DNA of 64,000 bases from Stenotrophomonas maltophilia (GTDB taxonomy: Bacteria; Pseudomonadota; Gammaproteobacteria; Xanthomonadales; Xanthomonadaceae), in NCBI RefSeq assembly GCF_002799245.1, contig NZ_NEQV01000002.1:310001-374000 (forward strand), read 5' to 3'. Below are positions 27,642 through 36,093 of this stretch, piece after piece. Made by a program: the position numbers and the translations under genes. Position 1 is the first letter of the stretch. Each line of letters opens with the position of its first letter. The notes under the pieces are model-generated. The model was not told the origin of the DNA and searched no databases. It saw nothing but the letters and a program-made list of their open reading frames with translations.

Positions 27642-28166
27642 ATGGCCAGCCCCAGACTTCGCTACGGTCGGTATTCCCGATCCGGCAACGTGTACTCATT
27701 GACCACAGCAACCCTCGGCCGCGAACCGTTATTCGCCGATGCGGCAAGCGTGGCGATCCTTATCGACACCCTGCGCTTCGTAGAGCGCCAGGGTTTCAGC
27801 CACAGCCTCGCCTGGGCGGTCATGCCCGACCATCTGCACTGGCTGATGGAGCTGCGCGGGGGAAGCCTGGCCGAGTGCATGGCCCTGCTCAAATCACGCA
27901 GCAGCAGACTGTTGAACCGGCGATTGGAGCGGCGAGGGTCGCTGTGGCAGCACGGCTACCACGATCACGCCGTACGCAGCGATGAATTCCTTCATGAGAA
28001 GGCGATGTACATCCTCGCCAATCCGGTCCGGGCGGGCCTGGCCAGCACGTTGGGCGAGTACCCGTACGCATGGTGCCGTTGGCCATTGCAGTTGCCGGTA
28101 CCCGGATGCAGAGCATCCACGCATGGCGTGGATCTACTTCAGGATGCTCCGCGTCATCAGAGATGA
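27642..28166 (+). CDS. REP-associated tyrosine transposase (RAYT, Y1/HUH)
   Basis: A 174-residue single-domain IS200-like transposase. The HUH metal motif is in MPDHLHWLMEL (about 66-76), and the catalytic Tyr is in AMYILANPVRAGL (about 124-136). The N-terminus RLRYGRYSRSGNVYSLT is typical of RAYTs. ATG 27642 is preferred because it starts the conserved domain. A REP hairpin lies on each side; the right one (28115-28137) is inside the 3' end of the frame and encodes part of the last 17 residues. RAYTs cut and join single-stranded REP hairpins and are thought to have spread the REPs of their host genome. It interrupts a lipopolysaccharide gene set. Confidence 0.92.
   Translation: MASPRLRYGRYSRSGNVYSLTTATLGREPLFADAASVAILIDTLRFVERQGFSHSLAWAVMPDHLHWLMELRGGSLAECMALLKSRSSRLLNRRLERRGSLWQHGYHDHAVRSDEFLHEKAMYILANPVRAGLASTLGEYPYAWCRWPLQLPVPGCRASTHGVDLLQDAPRHQR
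28115..28137 (-). repeat. SMAG REP, right of the transposase
   Basis: ATCCACGC-ATG-GCGTGGATCTAC, the inverted counterpart of 27548-27570, embedded in the end of the transposase reading frame. Confidence 0.88.
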
Positions 28167-28184
28167 AGCCATCCCGCCCCACCG

Positions 28185-29102
28185 TTACTTGTAGAAATCA
28201 CTCCGGCCGCCCGGCTGGCGCTTGAAGCGGCGGTGGATCCACAGGTACTGGTCGGGGGCCTCGCGCACCATCTCCTCGATGGCCTGGTTGACCCGCGTGG
28301 TGTCGGCTTCCACGTCTTCGCTGGGGAAATTCTCCAGCGGTGCACCGATCTTCAGCACGTACTTCCCGCCTTCGCGGCGGTGGAAGTACGGAATCACCGC
28401 GCAGCCGGTCATCCGCGCCAGCTGGTGGGTGGCGGTGATGGTCGAAGCGGTGTGGCCGAAGAACGGCACGAACACGGTGTCCTTGCCACGCATGTCCTGG
28501 TCAGGCGCGTACCAGAGGAAACCACCCTTCTTCAGGTGGCGCACGGTGGCGCGGATGTCTTCGTTGGCGAACATCGCCTTGGCATAGCGCAGGCGGCCGA
28601 ACTTCACTGCCCACTCGTACACCGGGTTCTTGTGCTTGCGGTACATGCCGGACAGGTCGACGTAGTCGCACAGCAGTCGGCCGCACATTTCCAGGGTCAT
28701 GAAGTGGCCGGAGACCAGCAGCACGCCGCGGCCTTCGGCCTGCATCTGCCGCAGGTGTTCCAGGCCTTCGATGCGCACCTGCGGGCGGATGCTGTCGATG
28801 CTGCCCCACCAGGCGCGGATGCACTCGAACACGCCCACGCCCAGTGCGTCGAAACTGTCGCGCACCAGCCGCTGCCGCCACGCTTCGTCCTTCTCGGGGA
28901 AGCACAGCTGAAGGTTGACCTCGGCGGCGCGGCGGCGGCTGCCCAGCAGGCGCCAGGTGATCCAGCCGACGCCCCGGCCCAGCGCGCGCTGCAGCATCCA
29001 CGGCAGGCGGGCGATGGCGAAGGCGCCGAACATGGCGGCAAACATCGGCCAGTTGCGCGGATCGCGCAGCGACGGGCGGACGGCGGTGGAGGCATCTGAC
29101 AT
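28185..29102 (-). CDS. lpxL: Lipid A biosynthesis lauroyl acyltransferase
   Basis: A 305-residue LpxL/HtrB-family acyltransferase. The catalytic HX4E is seen in SGHFMTLEM (about 132-140), with GMYRKHKNP, a QDMRGKDTVFVPFFG segment and a C-terminal YLWIHRRFKRQPGG, all conserved in the family. It transfers a secondary acyl chain to Kdo2-lipid IVA at the inner membrane, the step directly after WaaA action. waaA is divergent 60 bp away, so both could be controlled from one short promoter region. LpxL and LpxM/P paralogues cannot be separated with certainty from motifs alone. Confidence 0.92.
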   Translation of the reverse strand: MSDASTAVRPSLRDPRNWPMFAAMFGAFAIARLPWMLQRALGRGVGWITWRLLGSRRRAAEVNLQLCFPEKDEAWRQRLVRDSFDALGVGVFECIRAWWGSIDSIRPQVRIEGLEHLRQMQAEGRGVLLVSGHFMTLEMCGRLLCDYVDLSGMYRKHKNPVYEWAVKFGRLRYAKAMFANEDIRATVRHLKKGGFLWYAPDQDMRGKDTVFVPFFGHTASTITATHQLARMTGCAVIPYFHRREGGKYVLKIGAPLENFPSEDVEADTTRVNQAIEEMVREAPDQYLWIHRRFKRQPGGRSDFYK

Positions 29103-29162
29103 GGGGCCATTCTACCAAGGCGGCCGCGTGTCTTTCCCGGGGGGCTCCCGTATCCTTGCCGC

Positions 29163-30461
29163 ATGCGTAAAGACCCTGTCGAATGGATCCTGCGCGGCCT
29201 GTACTCGGTCGTGCTCTACATCCTGCTGCCGATCACCGTGTACCACCTGGTCTGGCGCGGCTTCCGGGTCCGTGAATATTTCCGGCGCTGGGACGAACGC
29301 TACGCTTCCTATCCGCAGCCGACCGGCCAGCCGAGGGTGTGGCTGCACGCGGTCTCGGTGGGCGAGGTCAATGCCGCCGCGCCACTGGTCAATGCCCTGC
29401 GCCAGCAGCGCCCGGACATCCGCTGGGTGATCACCACCATCACCCCGACCGGCTCCGAGCGCGTGCGTGCGCTGTGGGGCGATGCACTGGACCATGTCTA
29501 CCTGCCGTACGACGTGCCGGGCAGCGTCAACCGCTTCCTCGGCCATTTCCAGCCCAGCCTGGCGCTGATCCTGGAAACCGAGTTGTGGCCGAACATGCTG
29601 TTCGGCTGCCGTGACCGCAGTATTCCGGTCTACATCCTCAATGCCCGGCTGTCGGCGCGTTCGCTGCGCGGCTACCGGCTGCTGGCCGCACTGATCCGCC
29701 GCGCGCTGCGCACCGTCACCTGCGTGGCCGCGCAGTCGCAGGACGATGCCGAGCGCTTCGTGCAACTGGGGGCTGAGCCCGGCCAGGTGCAGGCGCTGGG
29801 CAACCTGAAGTTCGACATCACCACGCCGGATGTGCAGGGCTTCGTCGAACAGTTCCATGCACGGGTAGCGGCCGCCCGCCCGGTATGGATCGCCGCCAGT
29901 ACCCATGATGGCGAAGAGCAGGCGGTGATCGACCTGCACCGGCGCCTGCGCCAGCAGCATCCCGATCTGCTGCTGCTGTGGGCGCCGCGCCATCCCGAGC
30001 GCTTCCCGAAGGTGGAAGCGCTGGCGCGCGAACAGGGCTGGAGCGTGGCGACCCGCCGCGTGGACCAGTGGCCGCACGCCGCCACCGACGTGTTCGTCAT
30101 CGATACGCTCGGCGAGCTGATGCCGTTCTACGCCTGTGCCCAGGTCGCCTTCGTGGGCGGCAGCCTGCAGGCGATCGGTGGCCACAACCTGCTGGAGCCC
30201 GCCGCGATGGGAACCGCGGCGGTGACCGGCCCGCATCTGCACAACTTCGCGGAAATCTCCCGGCGCATGCGCGAGGCCGGTGCACTGCTGATCGGCGAGG
30301 ACGCGCAGGCGGTGGGCGATCTGCTGCAGCACCTGCTCGGCGATGCCCAGGCCCGCGAAGACATGGCTCGTGCGGGGTGCACGCTGGTCAGCAATGGCCG
30401 CGGCGCGCTGCAGCGCACGCTGGCCCTGGTTGCGCCGCACCTGCCGCCGCCGCGCGAGTGA
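29163..30461 (+). CDS. waaA: 3-deoxy-D-manno-octulosonic acid transferase
   Basis: A 432-residue Kdo transferase anchored by an N-terminal membrane segment (about 12-32). It shows WLHAVSVGEVNAA (about 61-73, with the catalytic Glu), TPTGSERV, ETELWPNML and a C-terminal VGGSLQAIGGHNLLEPAA donor-binding loop, all characteristic of WaaA/KdtA. It adds Kdo from CMP-Kdo to lipid IVA. It is divergent from lpxL, giving two consecutive lipid A steps side by side. Confidence 0.96.
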   Translation: MRKDPVEWILRGLYSVVLYILLPITVYHLVWRGFRVREYFRRWDERYASYPQPTGQPRVWLHAVSVGEVNAAAPLVNALRQQRPDIRWVITTITPTGSERVRALWGDALDHVYLPYDVPGSVNRFLGHFQPSLALILETELWPNMLFGCRDRSIPVYILNARLSARSLRGYRLLAALIRRALRTVTCVAAQSQDDAERFVQLGAEPGQVQALGNLKFDITTPDVQGFVEQFHARVAAARPVWIAASTHDGEEQAVIDLHRRLRQQHPDLLLLWAPRHPERFPKVEALAREQGWSVATRRVDQWPHAATDVFVIDTLGELMPFYACAQVAFVGGSLQAIGGHNLLEPAAMGTAAVTGPHLHNFAEISRRMREAGALLIGEDAQAVGDLLQHLLGDAQAREDMARAGCTLVSNGRGALQRTLALVAPHLPPPRE

Positions 30462-30684
30462 TCCGGCTGGCGTGGCTTCGGCGGCGCAGCGGAGTACTGT
30501 CGTGAACAACTTCATCAATTCTGCTTAGCAACGATTTTTCTGTCGTTGCTGGACCGAACGTGCCGATGGCAGCGTGCCTGCCATCACATCGTGGTGCACA
30601 CCGCACCGATTCTGATTCCGCAGGGCAATGCAGGCTGCCAGCCTGCTGTCGACCGCGTTTGGGCGGATATCAAGGGAACTTGCG
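30462..30684. other. Gene-free gap with a small hairpin
   Basis: 223 bp. AGCAACGA (30527-30534) pairs with TCGTTGCT (30543-30550) around a T-rich loop; it could close the waaA transcript but has no following T-run. AAGGGA at 30672-30677 is the ribosome-binding site of the next gene. Confidence 0.4.
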
Positions 30685-31929
30685 ATGGACGGCGACAGGG
30701 GCAGGGACGGCACCGGCGGGGCCCGGCTGGGGATGGACCATCTGGCGGTGGTGGCGCTGACGCTGCTGGTGGGCGGCAGCGTGATCGCTCGGGTGGGCCA
30801 GCACACCGCGGCACAGGCCGGCCCGGCCATCGTGCTGAGCCTGCTGCTGGCCGCACTGGCAGCGGGCCTGGTGCTGTGCTGCCTGCAGGAACTGGTGCTG
30901 CGACTGCCGGCGGCCGAGGGCCTGCACGGGCTGCTGGCCGCCAGCTGGGGGCCACGGGTGGCCATGGTTCTGGGCACGATCCTGTTGCTTGAGCTGATGG
31001 CGACCACGGCGGGCGTGGCGCAGTCCATGGCCCACCATCTGCACGCGGCGGCGGCGGCGGCTGGGGGCCTCCAGGCCGGCGGCTGGCTGCCCGGCCAGGT
31101 AACGGCGTCGGTGGGTCTGCTGATGTTGGGTGCGCTGGCGTTGCTGCCGCCGCGGGATGTGGCCCTGGCGGCCTGTGCCCTGCTGACGGTGAAGATCGGC
31201 GTGGGGGTGCTGCTGCTGGCGCTGGCAGCACGTTACGTGCACTACGCGTACTGGATTCCGTGGCTGCCACCGGCGACCGCGCCGTATCGCTTCGGGTTGG
31301 GCGGTGTGCTGGCGGCTGCGGTGCCGCTGCTGGGCGTATTTGCCAGCGTGGGGTTGGCACTGGGCTTTCCTGCGCTGCGCCGCCAGGGCGCGATGTGGCA
31401 ACCGGCGGTGCTGGCGCTGGTCTCGTTGCTGGCGATGTTGCTGCTGATCGTGCTGGCAGCACTGCAGGCCGGGCTGGTCGAGTTTTCCGCGCTGGCCAGT
31501 ACCCGGCCACTGACGGTGGCGCTGCAGGCGCACCCGCAGCTGCGGTGGATGCTGCCGTTGTTGCCGCTGGCCGGGGCAGCAGGCCTGGCCGCCCTGCAGC
31601 TGGTGCTGCTGATGCTTGCCGCCCGGCTGGCCAGGTCGATGTGGCCACGCGCAGCTGGCGCGGCGAGACGATCCCGCACCGGCTGGGGCGCAGTGGTGGT
31701 CGGGTTGCCAGCGGTGATGCTGTGGCTGCCGCTGGGCACCCTGCCGGCGCTGCCGGGTCCGGCAACCCTGCTGGTGATGGCGGCGCTGTGCCTGGCGGTG
31801 TTGCGGCGACAGGACGACGCGGTGCGGGGTAAAGCCGGTCGCGATCTGATGATGCCGATCCTGGCCGCATTGGCGGCCGCACTGTGCCTGCTTGCGGCGC
31901 TGGAACGCCTGCGGGCATGGCCGGGTTGA
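30685..31929 (+). CDS. APC-superfamily (amino-acid permease-like) membrane protein
   Basis: A 414-residue, very hydrophobic protein with about 11-12 membrane segments rich in Leu and Ala. The overall pattern is that of an amino acid-polyamine-organocation permease, but the classic first-helix consensus is weak, so this is a divergent member. ATG 30685 is chosen over an in-frame ATG 19 codons upstream because AAGGGA precedes it and the membrane segments start shortly after. It stands alone between waaA and a convergent tolC, with a strong bidirectional terminator after it. The substrate is unknown. Confidence 0.6.
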   Translation: MDGDRGRDGTGGARLGMDHLAVVALTLLVGGSVIARVGQHTAAQAGPAIVLSLLLAALAAGLVLCCLQELVLRLPAAEGLHGLLAASWGPRVAMVLGTILLLELMATTAGVAQSMAHHLHAAAAAAGGLQAGGWLPGQVTASVGLLMLGALALLPPRDVALAACALLTVKIGVGVLLLALAARYVHYAYWIPWLPPATAPYRFGLGGVLAAAVPLLGVFASVGLALGFPALRRQGAMWQPAVLALVSLLAMLLLIVLAALQAGLVEFSALASTRPLTVALQAHPQLRWMLPLLPLAGAAGLAALQLVLLMLAARLARSMWPRAAGAARRSRTGWGAVVVGLPAVMLWLPLGTLPALPGPATLLVMAALCLAVLRRQDDAVRGKAGRDLMMPILAALAAALCLLAALERLRAWPG

Positions 31930-31951
31930 CGGTTCGCGGGGCCGCGCCATC

Positions 31952-31980
31952 AAAAAAGCCACCCTCGCGGGTGGCTTCTT
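31952..31980. terminator. Bidirectional terminator, permease / tolC
   Basis: GCCACCC (31958-31964) and GGGTGGC (31969-31975) with TCGC loop, preceded by A6 and followed by TTCTT, in a 72-bp convergent gap. It serves both genes. Confidence 0.85.
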
Positions 31981-32001
31981 CGTTGCCGGCAGGGCGACGC
32001 C

Positions 32002-33360
32002 TCAGTGCGTGGTCGTCGCCGGGTTGCCCGCGTCCTGGGTCAGCAGGCGGTTGACATCCTGCAGCTCGGCCACGTCCAGCGCACCCAGCGACTGGCTCAG
32101 CAGCAGGCGGTTCTGCAGGAAGGTGTAGCGGGCATTGGCGTAATCCAGCTGCGCCGAGAACAGGATGCGCTGGTTCTGGATCACGTCCAGCACGGTACGG
32201 GTACCGACTTCCAGGCCGACCTGCGAGGCGTCGTAGGCGCTCTGTGCCGAGACCACCGCCAGGCGGCGGGCTTCCACTTCGCTGATGCCCTGCACCAGGG
32301 TCTGGTAGGCATTGCGGGTGTTGCGGTCCAGGGCGCGCTTCTGCTGTTCGTAACCGTCCTGGGCGATGTCACGCTGGGCCAGCGCCTGGCGCACGCCGGA
32401 CTGGGTGGCACCGCCGGAGAAGATCGGCACGCTCAGGGTCAGGCCGATGCTGTTGGTGCGCGCATCCGGCGACAGCGAGCCGGCACCGGTGCTGTCACCC
32501 CAGGTCGCGCTCTTGCCCCAGCTGCCGCCCAGCGACAGGGTCGGGTAATGGCCGCCACGGGCAGCCTGCACACCGGCCTCGGCGGCGCTGACCTTCAGTT
32601 CCTGCGCCTTCAGCGCTGGATTCTGCGAACTCGCCTGGTGCACCAGCTCGTCGATGTTGCCACGGTTGGCCGGCACTTCCGGACGGAAGTCCGCCGGCAG
32701 GCCCTTCAGGTTGACCACCGGCTGGCCGGTCAGTTCGGTCAGCGCCTGGTAGTTATCTGCCAGGGTGTTCTGCGCAACGATGGTGTTGGCACGCGCCTGG
32801 TCATACTGGGCGCGTGCTTCATGCACGTCGGTGATCGGCGCCAGGCCCACTTCCAGGCGCTTGTCGGCGAAGTCGAACTGCTTCTTCGCGGCCGCTTCAT
32901 TGGTCTGTGCGGCGTTCAGCGATTCGATCGCCACCAGCACGTTGAAGTAGGCCGCCGAGGTGCGCACGATCAGGCTGTCGTTGGCCGAATCGAGGGTGAA
33001 GTCCGCCGCCTTGCTCAGCTCGCGCTGCGAACGCAGGTTGTTGATCTGGGTCCAGTTGAACAGCGTCTGGCTCCCTTCGATCGTGTAGTTGCGGCGCTTG
33101 CTGGTAACGGTGCCGGAGTTGGCGTCATGGTCCGCCTCGGTGCGCGAGCGGTTCAGCGTGGCCTGGCCGTTGATCTGCGGCAGCAGGGCAGCACGCGCCT
33201 GCACGGCGCCTTCCTTGTCGTACAGCCGGGTCGATTCGGCAGCGGACAGCTGCGGATCGCCGTTGCGCGCCATTTCGTAGACCTGCAGCAGGTCGGCGGC
33301 ATGGGCGGACAACGGCAGCAGGGCAGTGGCCAGCGCAACAGCGAGGGATCGGCGGATCAT
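32002..33360 (-). CDS. tolC: TolC-family outer-membrane efflux channel
   Basis: A 452-residue TolC protein with a signal peptide ending ALLPLSAHA. It has the duplicated outer-membrane efflux domains (about 25-215 and 230-430) with long coiled-coil helices and the family ends DLLQVYEMA and NARYTFLQNRLLLSQSLG. ATG 33360 gives the proper signal peptide. It lies 16 bp after pcm and downstream of a TetR gene, and is divergent from an RND pump lacking its own channel, exactly the smeRo-pcm-tolCsm / smeOP layout described for S. maltophilia. It forms the exit duct for SmeOP and probably for other pumps and secretion systems. Confidence 0.94.
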   Translation of the reverse strand: MIRRSLAVALATALLPLSAHAADLLQVYEMARNGDPQLSAAESTRLYDKEGAVQARAALLPQINGQATLNRSRTEADHDANSGTVTSKRRNYTIEGSQTLFNWTQINNLRSQRELSKAADFTLDSANDSLIVRTSAAYFNVLVAIESLNAAQTNEAAAKKQFDFADKRLEVGLAPITDVHEARAQYDQARANTIVAQNTLADNYQALTELTGQPVVNLKGLPADFRPEVPANRGNIDELVHQASSQNPALKAQELKVSAAEAGVQAARGGHYPTLSLGGSWGKSATWGDSTGAGSLSPDARTNSIGLTLSVPIFSGGATQSGVRQALAQRDIAQDGYEQQKRALDRNTRNAYQTLVQGISEVEARRLAVVSAQSAYDASQVGLEVGTRTVLDVIQNQRILFSAQLDYANARYTFLQNRLLLSQSLGALDVAELQDVNRLLTQDAGNPATTTH

Positions 33361-33376
33361 TGCGGCTTCCTTGGAC

Positions 33377-34024
33377 TCAGAGGTGGAACTGGGGGGCCGG
33401 GGCGGCACCACGCAGGTAATCGATATCGGTCTCGAACAGGGATTCGCTGCTGCCGTCGGCCTTGACCAGCAGGGCCTCCATCGCCGGCGAACGGCCATGG
33501 ATCACGAACAGGCGACCACCCGGACGCAGCCACGAAGCGAACTGTGACGGCACCACGTCGACCGCACCAGTGACACAGATCACGTCAAAGCGGCGTTCGG
33601 TCTGCCAGGACAGGGCATCGGCCACTTCCACGCGGACATTGGTGCCCAGGCCGGAGGCATCCAGGCGGGCGCGGGCGGCGGCAGCCAGTTCCGGGTCGAT
33701 TTCCAGGCTCAGCACGTCGCGCGCCAGCGCGCCGATGCAGGCCGCCAGGAAGCCGCTGCCGGTGCCGATTTCCAGCACTTCGTCACCCGGCTGCAGGTCC
33801 AGTGCCTGCAGGGTACGGCCCTCGATGACCGGCTTCATCATCTTCTGGCCATGGCCGATCGGCAGTTCGACATCGGCGTAGGCCAGTGCCCGGTGCGCGT
33901 CGGCGACAAAGGCCTCGCGCGGCAGGCGGGCCAGAACGTCGAGCACCTTGATGTCCAGCACGTCCCAGGGACGGATCTGCTGTTCCACCATCAGTTCGCG
34001 GGCGTGGGCGTAATCAATCGTCAT
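33377..34024 (-). CDS. pcm: Protein-L-isoaspartate O-methyltransferase family protein
   Basis: A 215-residue SAM-dependent methyltransferase of the PCMT family. Motif I is VLEIGTGSGFLAACIGALA (about 79-97), preceded by the family GHGQKMMKP (usually GQTIS.P), so the substrate loop differs from canonical Pcm. Pcm repairs isoaspartyl residues in ageing proteins. ATG 34024 is preferred over a TTG three codons upstream. It sits between the TetR regulator and tolC, as in the published smeRo-pcm-tolCsm operon; why a repair-type enzyme is in an efflux operon is unexplained. Because of the altered loop, I call it a family member rather than a proven repair enzyme. Confidence 0.85.
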   Translation of the reverse strand: MTIDYAHARELMVEQQIRPWDVLDIKVLDVLARLPREAFVADAHRALAYADVELPIGHGQKMMKPVIEGRTLQALDLQPGDEVLEIGTGSGFLAACIGALARDVLSLEIDPELAAAARARLDASGLGTNVRVEVADALSWQTERRFDVICVTGAVDVVPSQFASWLRPGGRLFVIHGRSPAMEALLVKADGSSESLFETDIDYLRGAAPAPQFHL

Positions 34025-34160
34025 GAGGTTCAAATCCAGCGCAGTGGGCCGGCCATTTTACCGGTGCCGGAGGCCGGCGGCGCGCCCAGAGCATCAGCTG
34101 CCGGGAGGCCGGGGTCGCAGTGCCGGAAGTCATCGCGACCTCCGGTTCGTTCAGTTTTGG

Positions 34161-34841
34161 TTATTCAGCCGTCCCGGCCCCTCGCGGCGCATAGGCGCGC
34201 AGGAAGAAGTCGATGCTGGCGGTCACATGGGCAAGAGGGTCGCACTCCACCGGTGACAGTGGCATGCCGCACATCATATGCATGTGCACTTCGCCCTTGA
34301 CCAGGGTCAGGAACTGCTGGCCGGCAAGGTAATAGTCGGGGATGTCCAGTTCGCCGCGCCCACCGCGTGCGCGCAGGAAGTCGGCCAGGGCCTCGCAGGT
34401 ACGCTCCGGACCGGCCTGCCAGAACAGCTCGCGCAGGCGCTCATCCGTTTCCGGCGCCATCATCATGCGCTGGATCGAGATCGCCGCGTCGGAGGTGATC
34501 AGCTCGAAGAAGGCCAGTCCGATGCCGATCAGCTGATCGCGCAGCGGGCCATCCGCGTCAGCCACGAACAGCGCGTCGGGCAGCATTTCAATGCACTTTG
34601 ACTGCACGGCCTGGGAGAACAGGGTCTCCTTGTCGCCGAAGTGGCTGTACACAGTCAGCTTCGAGACGCCTGCCTGAGCGGCGATGGTGTCCATGCTCAC
34701 GCCGGTATAGCCCTGTTCGATGAACAGTACCTTGGCTGCTTCAAGGATCGCCGCGCGCTTGCCCAGATCCTTGGGGCGCCCGGGTCCGGCGGCCTTGGCA
34801 GCAGGCTTGGCCGACGGCTTGCGGGAAGTGTGGGAACTCAT
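34161..34841 (-). CDS. smeRo: TetR-family repressor SmeRo of the SmeOP-TolC locus
   Basis: A 226-residue TetR regulator. A basic Lys/Ala/Pro-rich N-terminal tail (about 1-28) precedes the helix-turn-helix AILEAAKVLFIEQGYTGVSM / SKLTVYSHFGDKETLF (about 30-75). The C-terminal ligand/dimer domain has the AefR-like type pattern. ATG 34841 is used; a GTG is directly before it. It heads the pcm-tolC set and is divergent from the adaptor/pump genes, so it probably represses the 117-bp shared region, which holds an AT-rich stretch and ACCGACCGGT. The name rests on the conserved gene order with the S. maltophilia smeRo locus. Confidence 0.85.
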   Translation of the reverse strand: MSSHTSRKPSAKPAAKAAGPGRPKDLGKRAAILEAAKVLFIEQGYTGVSMDTIAAQAGVSKLTVYSHFGDKETLFSQAVQSKCIEMLPDALFVADADGPLRDQLIGIGLAFFELITSDAAISIQRMMMAPETDERLRELFWQAGPERTCEALADFLRARGGRGELDIPDYYLAGQQFLTLVKGEVHMHMMCGMPLSPVECDPLAHVTASIDFFLRAYAPRGAGTAE

Positions 34842-34958
34842 CACGACAATACTAGACCAAGCGGTTCGATATTTATACTATACCGACCGGTTTATTAAAT
34901 TGGGCCGGCAGTCGCGGCTCCCCCTTGTTGCAACCCTGCGTTTTCAGGACGTTGACCG
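34842..34958. promoter_or_regulatory. smeRo / smeO divergent operator-promoter region
   Basis: Only 117 bp, with an AT-rich core at 34869-34900 that stands out in this GC-rich genome. Within it ATTTATACTATACCGACCGG includes possible -10 hexamers for both directions and an ACCGACCGGT (34882-34891) near-palindrome of the kind bound by TetR proteins. This is the likely SmeRo operator. Confidence 0.55.
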
Positions 34959-36089
34959 ATGAAGATCGTGCGCTGGATGGGCGGTATGGTGTGGGTGGCT
35001 GTGCTGGCAGCCTGTTCGGGACAGGAACAGGCGCCTCAGGCGGCCGTTCCGGTGCTGGTGGTTCATCCCGGCGAGCAGGCCGGGCAGTCGCCGGCGGCGT
35101 TCCCGGGCACGGTGCGTGCACGGCAGGAAAGCCCGTTGTCGTTCCGCGTTGGCGGCAATCTGGTCAAGCGCCACGTCGATGCCGGGCAACGGGTGAAGAA
35201 GGGTGACGTGCTGGCCGAACTGGACGTGGCCGACTTCGCGCTGCAGGCCCGCGCCTCGCAGGCGCAGCTGGCCGCGGCCGAGGCCGATCTGGTGCGTGCC
35301 CGCGATGACCTGAAGCGCTACCAGGTGCTGGCCGACCAGCAACTGGTCAGCCGCTCGCAGCTGGACCAGCAGTCCGCGGCGTTCAAGGCCGCGCAGGGCC
35401 AGGCCAATGCGGCCCGCGCCAACCTCGACGTGCTGCGCAACCAGGCCGACTACGCGCAGCTGCGCGCCCCGGCCGACGGCGTGATCGCCAGCCGCGAAGC
35501 TGAAGCCGGGCAGGTGGTGTCGGCGGGGCAGACCATCTTCAACCTGGCCGCCGATGGTGGCCGCGAGGTGCTGATCGACCTGCCCGAAGCCACCATCCGC
35601 GACTACGCCGTCGGCCAGCCGGTCGACGTGGAACTGTGGAACCGCCCGGGCCAGCGCCTGCCGGGCACGATCCGTGAAATCGCCGCCGCCGCCGATCCGC
35701 AGGCACGCACCTATGCCACCCGCGTCAGCCTGGCCGCCGATGCGCTGGCCGACGTCGAACTGGGCCAGAGCGCGCGTGTCTACAGCAGCGCTGGCCGCCA
35801 CGGCACGCTGCAGCTGCCGCTGGGCGCGCTGCAGCGTGGCGCCAACGGTGCCGCCAGCGTGTGGGTGGTCGATCCGGCCAACAGCACGCTGAAGGCCGCG
35901 CCGGTCACCACCGGTGCCTACGGCAGCGAGACGGTGCCGGTGCTGTCCGGCGTCGGCGCAGGTGACTGGGTGGTCGCCGCCGGTGGCCATCTGCTGCGCG
36001 CCGGCCAGCCGGTGATCGCGGTCGATCGGCAGAATCGCCCGGTGCTGAAGCCGGCCGCACCGCCCGCCGCTGCCAAGGCCAAGGAGTAA
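34959..36089 (+). CDS. smeO: RND efflux periplasmic adaptor (membrane-fusion lipoprotein) SmeO
   Basis: A 376-residue HlyD/AcrA-type adaptor. The signal peptide ends in a lipobox LAAC-S (Cys at about 20), so it is a lipoprotein. The barrel-sandwich halves flank a coiled-coil hairpin (about 95-150), followed by the beta-barrel and membrane-proximal domains, with a short Lys/Ala tail. It bridges the SmeP pump and TolC. Four bases separate it from smeP, and AAGGAG at its 3' end serves as the ribosome-binding site of smeP. In the published system SmeOP-TolC exports several drugs and detergents. Confidence 0.92.
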   Translation: MKIVRWMGGMVWVAVLAACSGQEQAPQAAVPVLVVHPGEQAGQSPAAFPGTVRARQESPLSFRVGGNLVKRHVDAGQRVKKGDVLAELDVADFALQARASQAQLAAAEADLVRARDDLKRYQVLADQQLVSRSQLDQQSAAFKAAQGQANAARANLDVLRNQADYAQLRAPADGVIASREAEAGQVVSAGQTIFNLAADGGREVLIDLPEATIRDYAVGQPVDVELWNRPGQRLPGTIREIAAAADPQARTYATRVSLAADALADVELGQSARVYSSAGRHGTLQLPLGALQRGANGAASVWVVDPANSTLKAAPVTTGAYGSETVPVLSGVGAGDWVVAAGGHLLRAGQPVIAVDRQNRPVLKPAAPPAAAKAKE

Positions 36090-36093
36090 GCCG

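Noticed and set aside
34161..36089. SmeT/SmeDEF identity for the TetR and RND genes
   Set aside because: SmeDEF encodes its own outer-membrane channel after the pump. Here only adaptor and pump are present, with pcm and tolC behind the divergent TetR, which matches SmeRo/SmeOP-TolC.
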